A stretch of 23,890 nt of DNA from Candidatus Saccharimonadota bacterium (lineage in GTDB: Bacteria > Patescibacteriota > Saccharimonadia > Saccharimonadales > Saccharimonadaceae). The stretch lies in assembly GCA_017511405.1 (NCBI GenBank), contig JAFWKB010000049.1, forward strand, positions 1-23,890, written 5' to 3'. The first letter of the stretch is position 1. Each line of letters opens with the position of its first letter. Positions 1-7,880 of the stretch are shown here, in pieces. The position numbers and the translations under genes were made by a program. Below the pieces are notes generated by a model. It saw only the letters and a list, made by a program, of their open reading frames with translations, did not search any database and had not been told where the DNA came from.

Positions 1-145
1 TGTCACCGCCGGTGATGTTTCCGGTTCCATTTTGCATCTCGGAAGCATAATACTTGTAGGTACCATTGAGGAGATTATACCAGGATTGGTTGCCGTCATT
101 CTGTGGTAACATCCAACCCTTAGGACAAATGGAGGAGGAGGTCAT
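1..145 (-). CDS. Partial FISUMP-domain protein (central part), runs off the left edge
   Basis: Minus-strand frame read from an ATG at 145 is open to the window edge (48 residues). It begins MTSSSICPKGWMLP. The ICPKGW(R/M)LP motif marks the middle of FISUMP domains, which occur in secreted or surface proteins of several bacterial groups including, as I recall, Saccharibacteria. It is followed by a polar stretch containing NLLNGTYKYY. Nothing upstream looks like a secretion signal or ribosome binding site. The frame instead abuts FISUMP cassette 1, which encodes the C-terminal part of the same domain, so domain order is inverted. It is either a truncated copy or the 5' remnant of a gene broken by cassette insertion. 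The rest of the gene lies left of the window. Family recognition comes from the motif; whether it is expressed is unknown. Confidence 0.5.
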   Translation of the reverse strand, partial: MTSSSICPKGWMLPQNDGNQSWYNLLNGTYKYYASEMQNGTGNITGGD

Positions 146-159
146 GGTTCTTTTTTTGA

Positions 160-386
160 CGGGAGACGCAGCGGAGAGCTAAGCCGCCTGGCTTATTGAG
201 GCCACCCTTAGGGCCGACGTTAGTGGAGTTGAAGTACAAGTACCGTGAATCCGTGTAGGAGCTAGGCGTAGATGTCCAGAAGCGGCTATAGCTATTCTTG
301 ACGCCCCAGTCGGCATTGCCTTTCCAATCATAATATCCCGACAACATAACCGAAAGAGGAAGGCTGCGGAGAGCTCTGGAAGGAAA
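160..386 (-). repeat. FISUMP variable cassette 1 (C-terminal domain fragment, no start)
   Basis: First of three related dispersed cassettes. Coding on the minus strand, it encodes the FISUMP C-terminal segment from SRALRSLPLSVMLSG through a variable middle to an LRCVSR end. The FISUMP core pattern (FWTSTP, YLYFNSTNV, LRCV) is intact and there is no internal stop. The 11-bp repeat GC(A/T)GCGGAGAG occurs at 168-178 and 363-373, 195 bp (65 codons) apart and in the same codon phase. The cassette begins only a few bases after the comEC stop and lies in the same frame as comEC beyond its TAG. The frame runs on past the cassette as QKKNHDLLLHLS to a stop at 120-122. No promoter, start codon or signal peptide is present, so it is probably silent unless recombined. 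It is one codon longer than the other two and differs most in the GYYDWKGNADWG region. Confidence 0.7.
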
Positions 387-389
387 AGT

Positions 390-1979
390 CTAATCAACCG
401 AGAACCGAAGATATTTCTCCGGCTCCTCGTGAAACAGCCTTTCTTGCTTTCTTTGATTTTTTAGGTTAACCAGCCCCACAATTAGAAACGGTATCAAAAT
501 TGGAATATAAAGAAGAAGAACCCTCACGTCTCCTTTCGGAATCTCTACTAAAAAGCTCTTCTGTTCGGAGAAAAAACTCATCACTCCAATATGATAACTC
601 AATAATATTGTTGTAATTTTTACAACAATCTTCTCAACTACCGTCAAAAACCAAAACCCTCCGAATATCTCGACGCCTATTCCTAAAACTCCCACCAAAA
701 ACGTAAGCCCCATAGCGAACGGAATTGTTGGCAAAACCAACAGATTTGCCACAAGGGAAATAAGCGATATTGTCCCGAAATAATACAACAAAATCGGTGC
801 ACACATCATCGTCGCCGAAACCGTAGCAAGAATTATCTCCGCCACCGCTCCTGGCTTCTCAATTCTCTTATACCCTTTCGGAAAAATATAAACTGTCTTT
901 TTGCCATGCTTTACGAGTTTTCCTCCCGGCCGGTCATAAAAGAAACTCTTGAGGCTCGGCCCAAGTATCATAATTCCGATAAAAGATCCAAAAGAAAGCA
1001 ACCACCCAAGGTCTAAAAAGTTCATCGGGCTCACCATCAAAGTGAGAGCCATGGCGACAAGAATCAATCGCCAAGCTGGAATACTCCGCCCGAGATACCA
1101 CCCAAGAATCCCCAGAATCGCCACAATCGCCGCTCTTGTAATTGAAGCTGTCCACCCAATCATTCCTCCGAAAAGCATGATAAATAATATACTAAAATAC
1201 ACTCCTGAAAATCTTGACAACTTTCCAAAAACCTTTCTAAAAAACTCAACAAGAATCCCGAGATGCGTTCCACTTGCCACGACTAAATGTGTAAGTCCAA
1301 CTAAGCTTAACATCTCCGTAAGCTCTTTATCAAGTCCGTTCCTAAGTCCTAAAAGGTAAGAAATACCGAGGTTTGCCTCTCTCTCCTTATCTTTAGCTAC
1401 GCCTTTAATAGTCTTCGCAAGTTTATTCCTCGCCCGAATTAAGAAACTTCCCGGTTCTGGCCGAGAAAGTTGGAGTATTTCCGGTGAATAAAAACTCCCA
1501 AAATAAACACCGAATCCGTTCGACATCTTTCCGCGAATTGTCAATCTATCGTCTCTTTGAATTATGTCTTCTAATCTACCTGATAAATAGACCGTTCCCG
1601 GAACGCTTTTTCCGTCGATTTCTAGCGAATTAAGTTTAATCTTTCCAGAGTTTTCCTCAAAATCAGGATCGCCCTTCACTCGCCCGGACACAACAATTAT
1701 TTTTCCAACTAACTGAGACAAGACCTTTTGTCCTCTAACCTCCGAGCCGACCCTAAATCCCCCTAAAACCCCTCCCGCCAAAACCGCCACGACGACCATC
1801 AAATAATTCGCTCTCCAAATTCCGAATAGAAGCAAAAGTGTCGAAAAAATGACCCAATACCAAGACGAGAAAAAACTCATTCTAAAAACCGCTGCTCCGA
1901 TTATCCCGACAACTATTCCGATTAAAAATCCCATCACGACCGAAGACTGGTGAACCCTCCCGAAAACCCACTTACGCAT
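390..1979 (-). CDS. comEC: ComEC/Rec2-family DNA uptake channel, short form
   Basis: A 529-residue polytopic membrane protein. After N-terminal membrane helices (about 15-75) there is a soluble OB-like region (about 85-165) of the type found in ComEC. The competence domain follows, with its signature at GLTHLVVASGTHLGI (usual form GLSHLLAISGLHVG) and many later helices. It ends in a charged tail. ComEC forms the inner-membrane channel that imports single-stranded DNA during transformation. Firmicute ComEC is around 750-780 residues with a C-terminal metallo-beta-lactamase-like nuclease domain; that domain is missing here. The gene is divergent from ftsH across a 46-bp gap. A TATAAT box on the minus strand (1986-1991) ends 6 bp before the ATG, which supports this start and a leaderless transcript. 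The pilin-like gene at 13314 would fit the same uptake machinery, by inference. Confidence 0.88.
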   Translation of the reverse strand: MRKWVFGRVHQSSVVMGFLIGIVVGIIGAAVFRMSFFSSWYWVIFSTLLLLFGIWRANYLMVVVAVLAGGVLGGFRVGSEVRGQKVLSQLVGKIIVVSGRVKGDPDFEENSGKIKLNSLEIDGKSVPGTVYLSGRLEDIIQRDDRLTIRGKMSNGFGVYFGSFYSPEILQLSRPEPGSFLIRARNKLAKTIKGVAKDKEREANLGISYLLGLRNGLDKELTEMLSLVGLTHLVVASGTHLGILVEFFRKVFGKLSRFSGVYFSILFIMLFGGMIGWTASITRAAIVAILGILGWYLGRSIPAWRLILVAMALTLMVSPMNFLDLGWLLSFGSFIGIMILGPSLKSFFYDRPGGKLVKHGKKTVYIFPKGYKRIEKPGAVAEIILATVSATMMCAPILLYYFGTISLISLVANLLVLPTIPFAMGLTFLVGVLGIGVEIFGGFWFLTVVEKIVVKITTILLSYHIGVMSFFSEQKSFLVEIPKGDVRVLLLYIPILIPFLIVGLVNLKNQRKQERLFHEEPEKYLRFSVD

Positions 1980-1985
1980 AAATAT

Positions 1986-1991
1986 ATTATA
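1986..1991 (-). promoter_or_regulatory. -10 box of comEC
   Basis: TATAAT on the minus strand, separated from the comEC ATG by 6 bp. No convincing -35 is seen. Transcription would start at or next to the start codon. It lies back to back with the ftsH promoter. Confidence 0.55.
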
Positions 1992-2010
1992 TCTAAACTT
2001 GACTAAAATA

Positions 2011-2019
2011 TGCTACAAT
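2011..2019 (+). promoter_or_regulatory. Extended -10 of ftsH
   Basis: TGC followed by TACAAT (2014-2019), 6 bp before the ATG at 2026. An extended -10 without a well-spaced -35; the only TTGAC nearby (1999) is 9 bp away, too close. It argues for a leaderless start at 2026. Confidence 0.5.
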
Positions 2020-2025
2020 GAGATT

Positions 2026-3954
2026 ATGCCGAAAAATAGTGTTTCTCAAAAATCTTCCAAAAAATCTAATGCCGCCAAGGCCTCTAATTTTATCCGCACC
2101 TGTATCTTCTTTGCCCTCGTTATTCTTCTTTCTTCCGTATTGATTAATTCTTTCCTTGTCGAGTCTCATAGTTTAGAAACCGTTCCACTTTCCTCTGTTA
2201 TTGCTCGTGCCAATGATCCTTCTGGAGACATCTCTAAAATCACCATCGCCGGTAACGAACTAAAAATCACTCTCAAGGATAAAGATTATCCGACCCAAAA
2301 ATCTCTTAAAGATTCTTCTGGAACACTCTATGATCAAGGACTTATTAACTATTGCGCCTCTATCGAAAATACCGAAGAAAGGGCAAACTGCGAATCTTCC
2401 TATCCGACTCTTGAATATGTAGAAAAAACCGACGTTTGGGGAATAATTATCGACGCCGCCTTTATCGCTCTTCCTCTTCTTGGGCTAATTCTGTTCTTCA
2501 CATATATGATGCGCCAAGCCCAAACTATGAACTCTCAAAACATCGGGTTTGGCAAAGCTAAAGCTCGTCTCTACGGCCCCGATAAAAAACGTGTTACCTT
2601 CAAGGATGTCGCCGGTAACGAATCTGCTAAACAAGACCTCGAAGAAATTGTTGATTTCCTAAAACACCCCAAAAAATACGCTACTCTCGGTGCTAAAATT
2701 CCGAGTGGCGTCCTTCTTGCCGGAGATCCTGGTACCGGAAAAACTTTAATGGCTCGCGCAGTCGCCGGAGAAGCGAATGTCCCTTTCTTCTCAATTTCTG
2801 GTTCTGAGTTTGCCGAAATGTTTGTCGGCGTTGGCGCTTCTCGCGTTCGCGATCTTTTCCAGAAAGCTAAGAAAAATGCCCCCTCAATTATCTTCATCGA
2901 CGAAATCGATGCCGTCGCCCACAAACGCGATGCTCGTGGCGGAGCTGGCCGAGAGGACGAGCAGACTCTTAACCAAATCCTCGTCGAAATGGATGGTTTT
3001 GATAACGAATCTGGTGTAATCGTCATCGCCGCCACGAACCGCGTCGATATGCTTGACAAAGCTCTCCTTCGCCCTGGTCGTTTTGATCGCCACGTTAACG
3101 TCACTCTTCCCGAAAGAAAAGACCGCCTAGAAATCTTAAAGGTACATTTTAAAAACAAACCGGTCGCAAAAGACGTTAATCTCGATTCTCTCGCTGCTAA
3201 AACCGCTGGTTCTGCCGGCGCTGATCTCGCCAATATCGCTAACGAGGCCGCAATCACCGCCGCGAGAAAGTCCCACAAGGAAATTACCAATAACGACTTA
3301 ACTGAGGCCTTTGAACGCATCGCAATCGGTCCTGAACGAAAGTCTAAGGTTATGAACGATCATGAGCGTAAAGTTACCGCCTATCACGAGGCTGGCCATG
3401 CCATTGTTGGTCATGTCCTTCCTGATTCCGACCCTGTCCACAAAGTTACAATTATTCCTCGCGGACATACCGGCGGTGTTACCTGGTTCCTTCCTCCGGA
3501 AGACCGGAGCTATAAAAGTATCTACGAGCTGAAAGACATCCTTGCTCGCGCAATGGGTGGCCGTATCGCCGAAAAAATCATCTTCGGCTCTGACGCCGTA
3601 ACAACCGGTGCATCTTCCGACCTTAAAAACGCTGCTGAGCTCGCCAAAGAAATGATTATTGAAGAAGGAATGGGCAACAAGACTAGAAATCTCGTTTTTC
3701 CTGACACGGCCACCGGTTATTATTCGATCACGACCGAAAAGCCTTATTCTGAAAAAACTGCCGAATTAATCGACGAAGAAATCAAAAACCTTTCCGAAGA
3801 AGCCGCAAAGCGCGCTGAAGCAGTTTTGAAGATGAATAAAAAAGTTCTTGATAATCTCGCTAATCTTCTTCTCGAAAAAGAAACGTTGGAAGAAGAAGAA
3901 TTGAAGCCGGTTCTCGCTCCCGCTCTTCTTCCTGACTCGGCGAAGCTGCACTAA
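2026..3954 (+). CDS. ftsH: ATP-dependent zinc metalloprotease FtsH
   Basis: A 642-residue membrane-anchored AAA+ protease that extracts and degrades membrane and short-lived proteins. Helices lie at about 22-44 and 138-160, flanking a roughly 90-residue extracytoplasmic segment. The AAA domain has Walker A GDPGTGKT (233-240), Walker [10 protein letters not shown], and the second region of homology ending RPGRFDRHV. The M41 peptidase domain has HEAGH at 454-458, and the Asp of TTGASSDL is the likely third zinc ligand. The length is normal. I chose the ATG at 2026. An in-frame TTG at 1999 would place the -10 box inside the coding region. The C-terminus is acidic and helical. The next gene starts 1 bp after the stop, so the two are probably cotranscribed. 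Confidence 0.97.
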   Translation: MPKNSVSQKSSKKSNAAKASNFIRTCIFFALVILLSSVLINSFLVESHSLETVPLSSVIARANDPSGDISKITIAGNELKITLKDKDYPTQKSLKDSSGTLYDQGLINYCASIENTEERANCESSYPTLEYVEKTDVWGIIIDAAFIALPLLGLILFFTYMMRQAQTMNSQNIGFGKAKARLYGPDKKRVTFKDVAGNESAKQDLEEIVDFLKHPKKYATLGAKIPSGVLLAGDPGTGKTLMARAVAGEANVPFFSISGSEFAEMFVGVGASRVRDLFQKAKKNAPSIIFIDEIDAVAHKRDARGGAGREDEQTLNQILVEMDGFDNESGVIVIAATNRVDMLDKALLRPGRFDRHVNVTLPERKDRLEILKVHFKNKPVAKDVNLDSLAAKTAGSAGADLANIANEAAITAARKSHKEITNNDLTEAFERIAIGPERKSKVMNDHERKVTAYHEAGHAIVGHVLPDSDPVHKVTIIPRGHTGGVTWFLPPEDRSYKSIYELKDILARAMGGRIAEKIIFGSDAVTTGASSDLKNAAELAKEMIIEEGMGNKTRNLVFPDTATGYYSITTEKPYSEKTAELIDEEIKNLSEEAAKRAEAVLKMNKKVLDNLANLLLEKETLEEEELKPVLAPALLPDSAKLH

Positions 3955-3955
3955 T

Positions 3956-4537
3956 ATGAAAGATAAATACCGAATTGGGTTAGCAGCTTCAGTTTTTCTC
4001 ATTTCTGTCGCCATTATAATCGGCTACTACTGGATTTTTGGTGGATATTTTGGCCAGTTCGAGCATACTTTCAGTCATTACGCCGCAATGAGCCCTTGGA
4101 GCGCAACCGTCTTTTTGATTGCTAACTTTATAATCTCTGGGTTTCTCGTCGATTTAATTCGCCACAACAAAAATCAACCTTTCTACTGGTATATAATTAT
4201 GTATTCGATTGTAGTCGGATTAATCGGTTTGTCGCTCTGTCCTGACGGTTTATTCAATACCTACGATCAAATCCATTGGACGACTTACGCTCATAGAGTT
4301 TTTGCGGGCATCACCTTCACGGGTATTGTTTTAGCTACGATTCTTGCCCTAAAAAACCACTGGAAAGAAGTTAGTAAAAGCTTTCCAATTACTTTGTATT
4401 TGATTTACACTTTTGCCTTCATGATAACTTTTGTTTTGAGTATAAAATATTCAGTCTCTTACATTCTTATTTGGGAAATCCTTTATCTTCTCGCGTTCTA
4501 CATCATTATTGGCGCTACAAAAACTCCTAGCAAATAG
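3956..4537 (+). CDS. DUF998-like six- or seven-helix membrane protein
   Basis: A 193-residue, very hydrophobic protein with about six membrane helices. It has an FSHYAAMSPW segment after helix 1, a CPDGLF motif near the middle and a conserved-looking HR in AHRVFAGITF. This arrangement (an SxY loop, a central Cys-Pro and a later His) resembles DUF998 integral membrane proteins, whose function is unknown. No SD is evident. The ATG lies 1 bp after the ftsH stop, suggesting translation coupled to ftsH. There is no evidence that it is an FtsH substrate or regulator. The family call is tentative; the membrane topology is clear. Confidence 0.7.
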   Translation: MKDKYRIGLAASVFLISVAIIIGYYWIFGGYFGQFEHTFSHYAAMSPWSATVFLIANFIISGFLVDLIRHNKNQPFYWYIIMYSIVVGLIGLSLCPDGLFNTYDQIHWTTYAHRVFAGITFTGIVLATILALKNHWKEVSKSFPITLYLIYTFAFMITFVLSIKYSVSYILIWEILYLLAFYIIIGATKTPSK

Positions 4538-4544
4538 TCAAACG

Positions 4545-4553
4545 TGTTATAAT
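4545..4553 (+). promoter_or_regulatory. Extended -10 of murJ
   Basis: TGT followed by TATAAT (4548-4553), 8 bp before the murJ ATG at 4562. The same box recurs before other genes in this window and predicts a leaderless or near-leaderless mRNA. Confidence 0.55.
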
Positions 4554-4561
4554 TTTCCTAT

Positions 4562-6190
4562 ATGGCTAAGCTAAAGTTCAAATCTGTTGTTGCGCTAGCA
4601 AATTCCAAACTTTCCGTAAAATCTGCGGCCATTCTCCTTGCCTCCTCTACGCTCGTTTCTGCCCTCCTGGGAATCTTCCGCGACCGTCTTTTGAACTCAT
4701 ATTATCTAAAAACCTACCCGACCGGGATTGACGCCTATACCGCTGCTTTTACAATTCCCGATTTTATGTTCTTTATCTTGACTTCTGGCGCGCTCGCCGT
4801 TTCCTTTATTCCGGTATTTAACGAACGCTTAATGAAGGGAAATAAAAAATCCGCCTGGGACCTTTCTTCTTCTATGCTCAACCTTATGGCTCTAGTTACT
4901 CTTACAGCCTCCATCTTAATCATGGTTTTTGCCGACCCTCTTGTCCGCTATATTGTTGGCCCGGGACTTGATGAATCTGGTACTATTCTCGCAATTAATA
5001 TGATGCGTGTTATCGCAATCAATCCCTTTCTCTTCTCAATTTCCACTGTCATTTCCTCCATTCAGCAAGCTCTCGGTCGCTTCGTTTTTTACGCTCTTGC
5101 TCCCGCGCTCTATAACGTTGGAATTTTAATTGGCATTACCGTCTTTACGGGTGGAATTTCCATTTTTGGGGTTCAGTTATTCGAAGGTGGAATTATGGGC
5201 GTCGCTATTGGTGTCGCCTTTGGTGCCGTTCTTCAACTTTTGACCTCCCTTGTCGGACTATTCGGCCTCGGCTTTGACTACAAGTTTAAAATCAACTGGA
5301 AAAACCAAGGCTTCCGCGGTGTGCTCCGCCTTCTTCCCGCTCGCTCACTCGATCAGGGGATTGACTATGTCAATACTATCGTCTCTACTAACCTCTCCTC
5401 TCGTATGGGGGCTGGTGCTCTTCGTTGCTTCCAACAAGCCTCCTCGCTCCACCAAATGCCGGTTTCGCTCATTGGTGTTGCGATTTCGACCGCTTTCTTC
5501 CCGCAACTCACCGAAGAGCTCGGAGAAGGGAAAGAAGAAAAGTTTAACAACACCTTCCGAATTGCTCTTCGTATGATTATCTGGATTGCTCTTCCAATTT
5601 CCATCATCGCTTTTTTCGCTCGTGGCTATGTCGTCAGTTTTATTATGAACGGAGGCGATGCCTTGATTGCGAGCATCTTAGGTTCGTTCATCGTTGCGAT
5701 TTTCGCTCAATCCGTGTTCCATATCGCCTCTCGTGGCTTCTATGCCTATCAAGATACAAAGACTCCTCTTCTCGTTTCGGTTTTTGCAATCGGCTCTACG
5801 ATTGGCCTGTCTGCGCTCTTTTATAAACTTGGCTTTGGGCCTGATGGACTTGGTTGGGCGCAAAGTCTTGGTGCTCTCATGGAAATTATCATCCTTCTCT
5901 TTATTCTTAACCGTCGCTCGAAAAACAAGCTTCTCGATCTAGACTTTTGGAAGACTACAAGAAAAATGCTATTCGCTGGACTTATAACTGCCTGTGTTTC
6001 GTATTCGATGACAAAGTTTTTCCCGCTTATGTCGACCGATGACTCCTTTCTCTCAATCTTTCCGAAATTCTGTTTAATTTCTGTCGTAAGTCTAATCGCT
6101 TATATCGTCACAAGCTATTTCCTTAACCTTGAGGAAGTTTCTCCCATAATTGAAAAATTTAAAAAGATTGTTTTCCGCAATACCGAATAA
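4562..6190 (+). CDS. murJ: Lipid II flippase MurJ (MviN family)
   Basis: A 542-residue MOP-superfamily transporter that flips lipid II across the cytoplasmic membrane for peptidoglycan synthesis. The N-terminus has the family hallmark LLGIFRDRLLNSYYL, followed by AYTAAFTIPDFMF and SGALAVSFIPVF. The central part has FQQASSLHQMPVSLIGVAISTAFFPQL, a typical MurJ segment. About 14 membrane helices are predicted, matching the usual length. The start is fixed by the -10 box 8 bp upstream. It has its own promoter and follows the DUF998-like gene by 24 bp. Basic residues in the cytoplasmic loops agree with the family. Assignment is confident from motifs and length. Confidence 0.93.
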   Translation: MAKLKFKSVVALANSKLSVKSAAILLASSTLVSALLGIFRDRLLNSYYLKTYPTGIDAYTAAFTIPDFMFFILTSGALAVSFIPVFNERLMKGNKKSAWDLSSSMLNLMALVTLTASILIMVFADPLVRYIVGPGLDESGTILAINMMRVIAINPFLFSISTVISSIQQALGRFVFYALAPALYNVGILIGITVFTGGISIFGVQLFEGGIMGVAIGVAFGAVLQLLTSLVGLFGLGFDYKFKINWKNQGFRGVLRLLPARSLDQGIDYVNTIVSTNLSSRMGAGALRCFQQASSLHQMPVSLIGVAISTAFFPQLTEELGEGKEEKFNNTFRIALRMIIWIALPISIIAFFARGYVVSFIMNGGDALIASILGSFIVAIFAQSVFHIASRGFYAYQDTKTPLLVSVFAIGSTIGLSALFYKLGFGPDGLGWAQSLGALMEIIILLFILNRRSKNKLLDLDFWKTTRKMLFAGLITACVSYSMTKFFPLMSTDDSFLSIFPKFCLISVVSLIAYIVTSYFLNLEEVSPIIEKFKKIVFRNTE

Positions 6191-6200
6191 AAGTCAAGAC

Positions 6201-6229
6201 TTGTCTCCTCTTGATATGTCTGATAAAAT
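6201..6229 (+). promoter_or_regulatory. Promoter of the 30-codon gene
   Basis: -35 TTGTCT (6201-6206), 17-bp spacer, -10 TAAAAT (6224-6229) with an extending TG. This would give a leader of about 55-60 nt before the ATG at 6295. The leader contains a small GC-rich hairpin (GGCCG...CGGCT, about 6249-6267) and AAAGGAG at 6276-6282. Confidence 0.5.
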
Positions 6230-6294
6230 ACAATCCGTCGCTGTGTGGGCCGGTCGTATGAGCGGCTAAAACAATAAAGGAGTTTAAACTTCTA

Positions 6295-6387
6295 ATGCGT
6301 ATCAGACTAAAACGTTCACAGAAAAAAGCTGAACGGGAAGAGTCTAAAATTCCTCCTGCTCCGTGGCAAGAGTTTATCGAGATTTAG
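6295..6387 (+). CDS. Small basic protein, 30 residues, unknown
   Basis: Too short for ordinary ORF thresholds, but it has a complete expression context: a sigma-70-like promoter, an AAAGGAG Shine-Dalgarno 12 bp before the ATG, and an intrinsic terminator 8 bp after the stop. The N-terminal half is strongly basic (MRIRLKRSQKKAER) and the C-terminal half proline-containing and acidic (IPPAPWQEFIEI). It resembles short ribosome- or nucleic-acid-associated peptides in composition only; I recognise no family. Its monocistronic layout is unusual among its leaderless neighbours. It could also be a small regulatory RNA carrying an incidental ORF. Confidence 0.5.
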   Translation: MRIRLKRSQKKAEREESKIPPAPWQEFIEI

Positions 6388-6394
6388 AATTCTC

Positions 6395-6422
6395 AAAAAT
6401 GTCCCAACAACGGGACTTTTTC
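6395..6422 (+). terminator. Intrinsic terminator after the small gene
   Basis: Stem GTCCC/GGGAC with a 6-nt loop, flanked by an A-run before and TTTTT after. It separates the 30-codon gene from the dsbA-like promoter at 6434. Confidence 0.65.
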
Positions 6423-6433
6423 TTGGTCTTTTT

Positions 6434-6443
6434 GTGCTATAAT
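6434..6443 (+). promoter_or_regulatory. Extended -10 of the dsbA-like gene
   Basis: GTGC followed by TATAAT (6438-6443), 6 bp before the ATG at 6450. Leaderless start predicted. Confidence 0.55.
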
Positions 6444-6449
6444 AAAACT

Positions 6450-7199
6450 ATGAAAGATAATAAACCCCTTTTAATTTCCCTGATTGTTATTGTCTCTCTT
6501 TTTATTGGTGCAATTATCCTCTTTCCTATCTTCAAAAACAATAAAGAAGATGACTCTTCTTCGAACGTCTCTGTTGATGTCTCGAAATATAACCACGCTT
6601 CCTATATTGAAGGGAACGAAGATAATGGAGGCATTGCCGACCATATTAAGGGTGATCCTTCCGCTCCTGTTACGATTTATGAATATGGCGATTATCAATG
6701 TTCCGGCTGTGCCAACTTTAACCCTTGGGCTAAACAACTTTTGAAAGAATACGAAGGCAAGCTTCGCATCATCTTCCGTTCGTTCCCGCTCTCTATCCAT
6801 AACAACGCCGTTGCTGCCTCTTCCGCAGCCGAAGCTGCGGGTCTCCAAGGTTACTGGGAAGAATACGGCGATCTCCTTTTTTCAAACCAGGCCGAATGGT
6901 TCTATTCTAAAGGAAGCAACCGTATCAACTATTTCGTTTCCTATTTTGAAGATGTAACAGACGGCAAGGGTGACGTTAACAAGTTCCGTTCCGATATGGC
7001 TTCTGCCGAAGTTAAGAAAAAAGTCAACTTCGACGCGGCCCTTGCAAAATCCCTCAATATCACCGCAACTCCCGCTTTCTTCGGCGAAGACGGAAGCGAA
7101 ATCGAATGGATTCTAAGTGACGAGCAAACAAAGGCTGACACTCTTAAAATATTCCGTAATTACATTGATAAAGAACTCGAGAAAAAAGGATTAAACTAA
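6450..7199 (+). CDS. DsbA/BdbD-like membrane-anchored thiol oxidoreductase
   Basis: 249 residues. An N-terminal membrane anchor (about 6-30) is followed by a polar Ser/Asp linker and then a thioredoxin-fold DsbA domain. The domain begins KGDPSAPVTIYEYGDYQCSGC, with the catalytic CxxC at 84-87. The segment RSFPLSIHNNAVAASSAAEAA is typical of BdbD/DsbA-like enzymes, and the cis-proline loop is TATPAFF. It would introduce or exchange disulfides in proteins outside the membrane, where pilins and other surface proteins fold. I chose the ATG at 6450 because a -10 box ends 6 bp before it and it places the anchor at the N-terminus; an upstream in-frame GTG would cross the terminator. The ABC exporter genes follow after 18 bp, probably in one operon. 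Confidence 0.9.
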   Translation: MKDNKPLLISLIVIVSLFIGAIILFPIFKNNKEDDSSSNVSVDVSKYNHASYIEGNEDNGGIADHIKGDPSAPVTIYEYGDYQCSGCANFNPWAKQLLKEYEGKLRIIFRSFPLSIHNNAVAASSAAEAAGLQGYWEEYGDLLFSNQAEWFYSKGSNRINYFVSYFEDVTDGKGDVNKFRSDMASAEVKKKVNFDAALAKSLNITATPAFFGEDGSEIEWILSDEQTKADTLKIFRNYIDKELEKKGLN

Positions 7200-7217
7200 A
7201 AAGAAAAAGAGAAAAAA

Positions 7218-7880
7218 GTGGCGGGCATCAAACTAATCAACATTTCCAAAAGTTACAAAAACAAACAAATTCTAACTTCGTTTAGTGCATTAATAAACGA
7301 CGGCTCTTTCGTTTTGATTAATGGCCCGAGCGGTTCTGGAAAATCGACCCTACTTAACATTATTGGAGGAATAGAAACCCCTGATTCTGGAGAAGTAATT
7401 GTTGACGGCAAGAATATACGCGGTCTAAGAGGAAGGGAAAGAGTAAAACTATATCAAAAATACGTTGGTTTTATTTTTCAAGGTTTCTATCTTGACCCGA
7501 AACTTACTATCGCTGAAAACATTGCGCTCCCCGGCTTATTCGCTAAAATGAAACCCGCTGATCGTAAAAAACGAACCGCCGAAATCTCCAAAATCTTAGG
7601 AATCACCGATTCTCTTGGGAAATACCCCGCCGAAACTGCAGGCGGCCACGCCGAACGTGCCTGTATCGCGCGCGCTCTTTTCTTGAGTCCTAGGATTATT
7701 CTCGCCGATGAACCGACCTCGAACCTTGACAAAGAAAATGCCGAAAAAGTCCTTAAGATTCTTCAAGTTTTCCAAGAAAAGACCGATACTACTATCGTTG
7801 TCGCTTCGCACGACGAATCCGTTCGCTCTTTCGCAACAAAAGTTATAACTCTCGGAGAGGCAAACAATGAAAATTTTTAG
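7218..7880 (+). CDS. ABC transporter ATPase, LolD/MacB (FtsE-like) type
   Basis: 220 residues. Walker A is GPSGSGKST (36-44), the Q-loop is at GFIFQGFYL, Walker B is ILADEPTSN, and the switch His is in VVASHD. It belongs to the class partnering FtsX-like permeases, as in MacB, LolCD or antimicrobial-peptide systems. The signature motif is odd: TAGGHAER (from about 140) replaces the usual LSGGQQQR, keeping the two glycines but losing Ser and Gln. The start is GTG, with only a weak purine-rich site before it. The 3' end overlaps the permease gene by 14 bp, so the two are translationally coupled. The substrate cannot be read from the sequence. Confidence 0.92.
   Translation: MAGIKLINISKSYKNKQILTSFSALINDGSFVLINGPSGSGKSTLLNIIGGIETPDSGEVIVDGKNIRGLRGRERVKLYQKYVGFIFQGFYLDPKLTIAENIALPGLFAKMKPADRKKRTAEISKILGITDSLGKYPAETAGGHAERACIARALFLSPRIILADEPTSNLDKENAEKVLKILQVFQEKTDTTIVVASHDESVRSFATKVITLGEANNENF

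Noticed and set aside
160..386. Cassettes interpreted as an insertion sequence or MITE
   Set aside because: No terminal inverted repeats, no obvious target-site duplication, and the interior is an open, recognisable protein domain with diversifying changes.
949..1359. 136-codon plus-strand frame inside comEC
   Set aside because: Antisense shadow of membrane-helix codons, no family features.
1999..2025. N-terminal extension of FtsH from a TTG start
   Set aside because: It would translate through the extended -10 box (2011-2019). The ATG at 2026 lies 6 bp after that box and gives the normal FtsH N-terminus.
2571..3320. 249-codon antisense reading frame inside ftsH
   Set aside because: Shadow of the conserved AAA domain; low-complexity Ser/Arg translation, no promoter or ribosome site.
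6363..6449. 29-residue N-terminal extension of the DsbA-like protein from a GTG
   Set aside because: It crosses the terminator at 6395-6422 and the promoter at 6434, and would bury the membrane anchor inside the protein.
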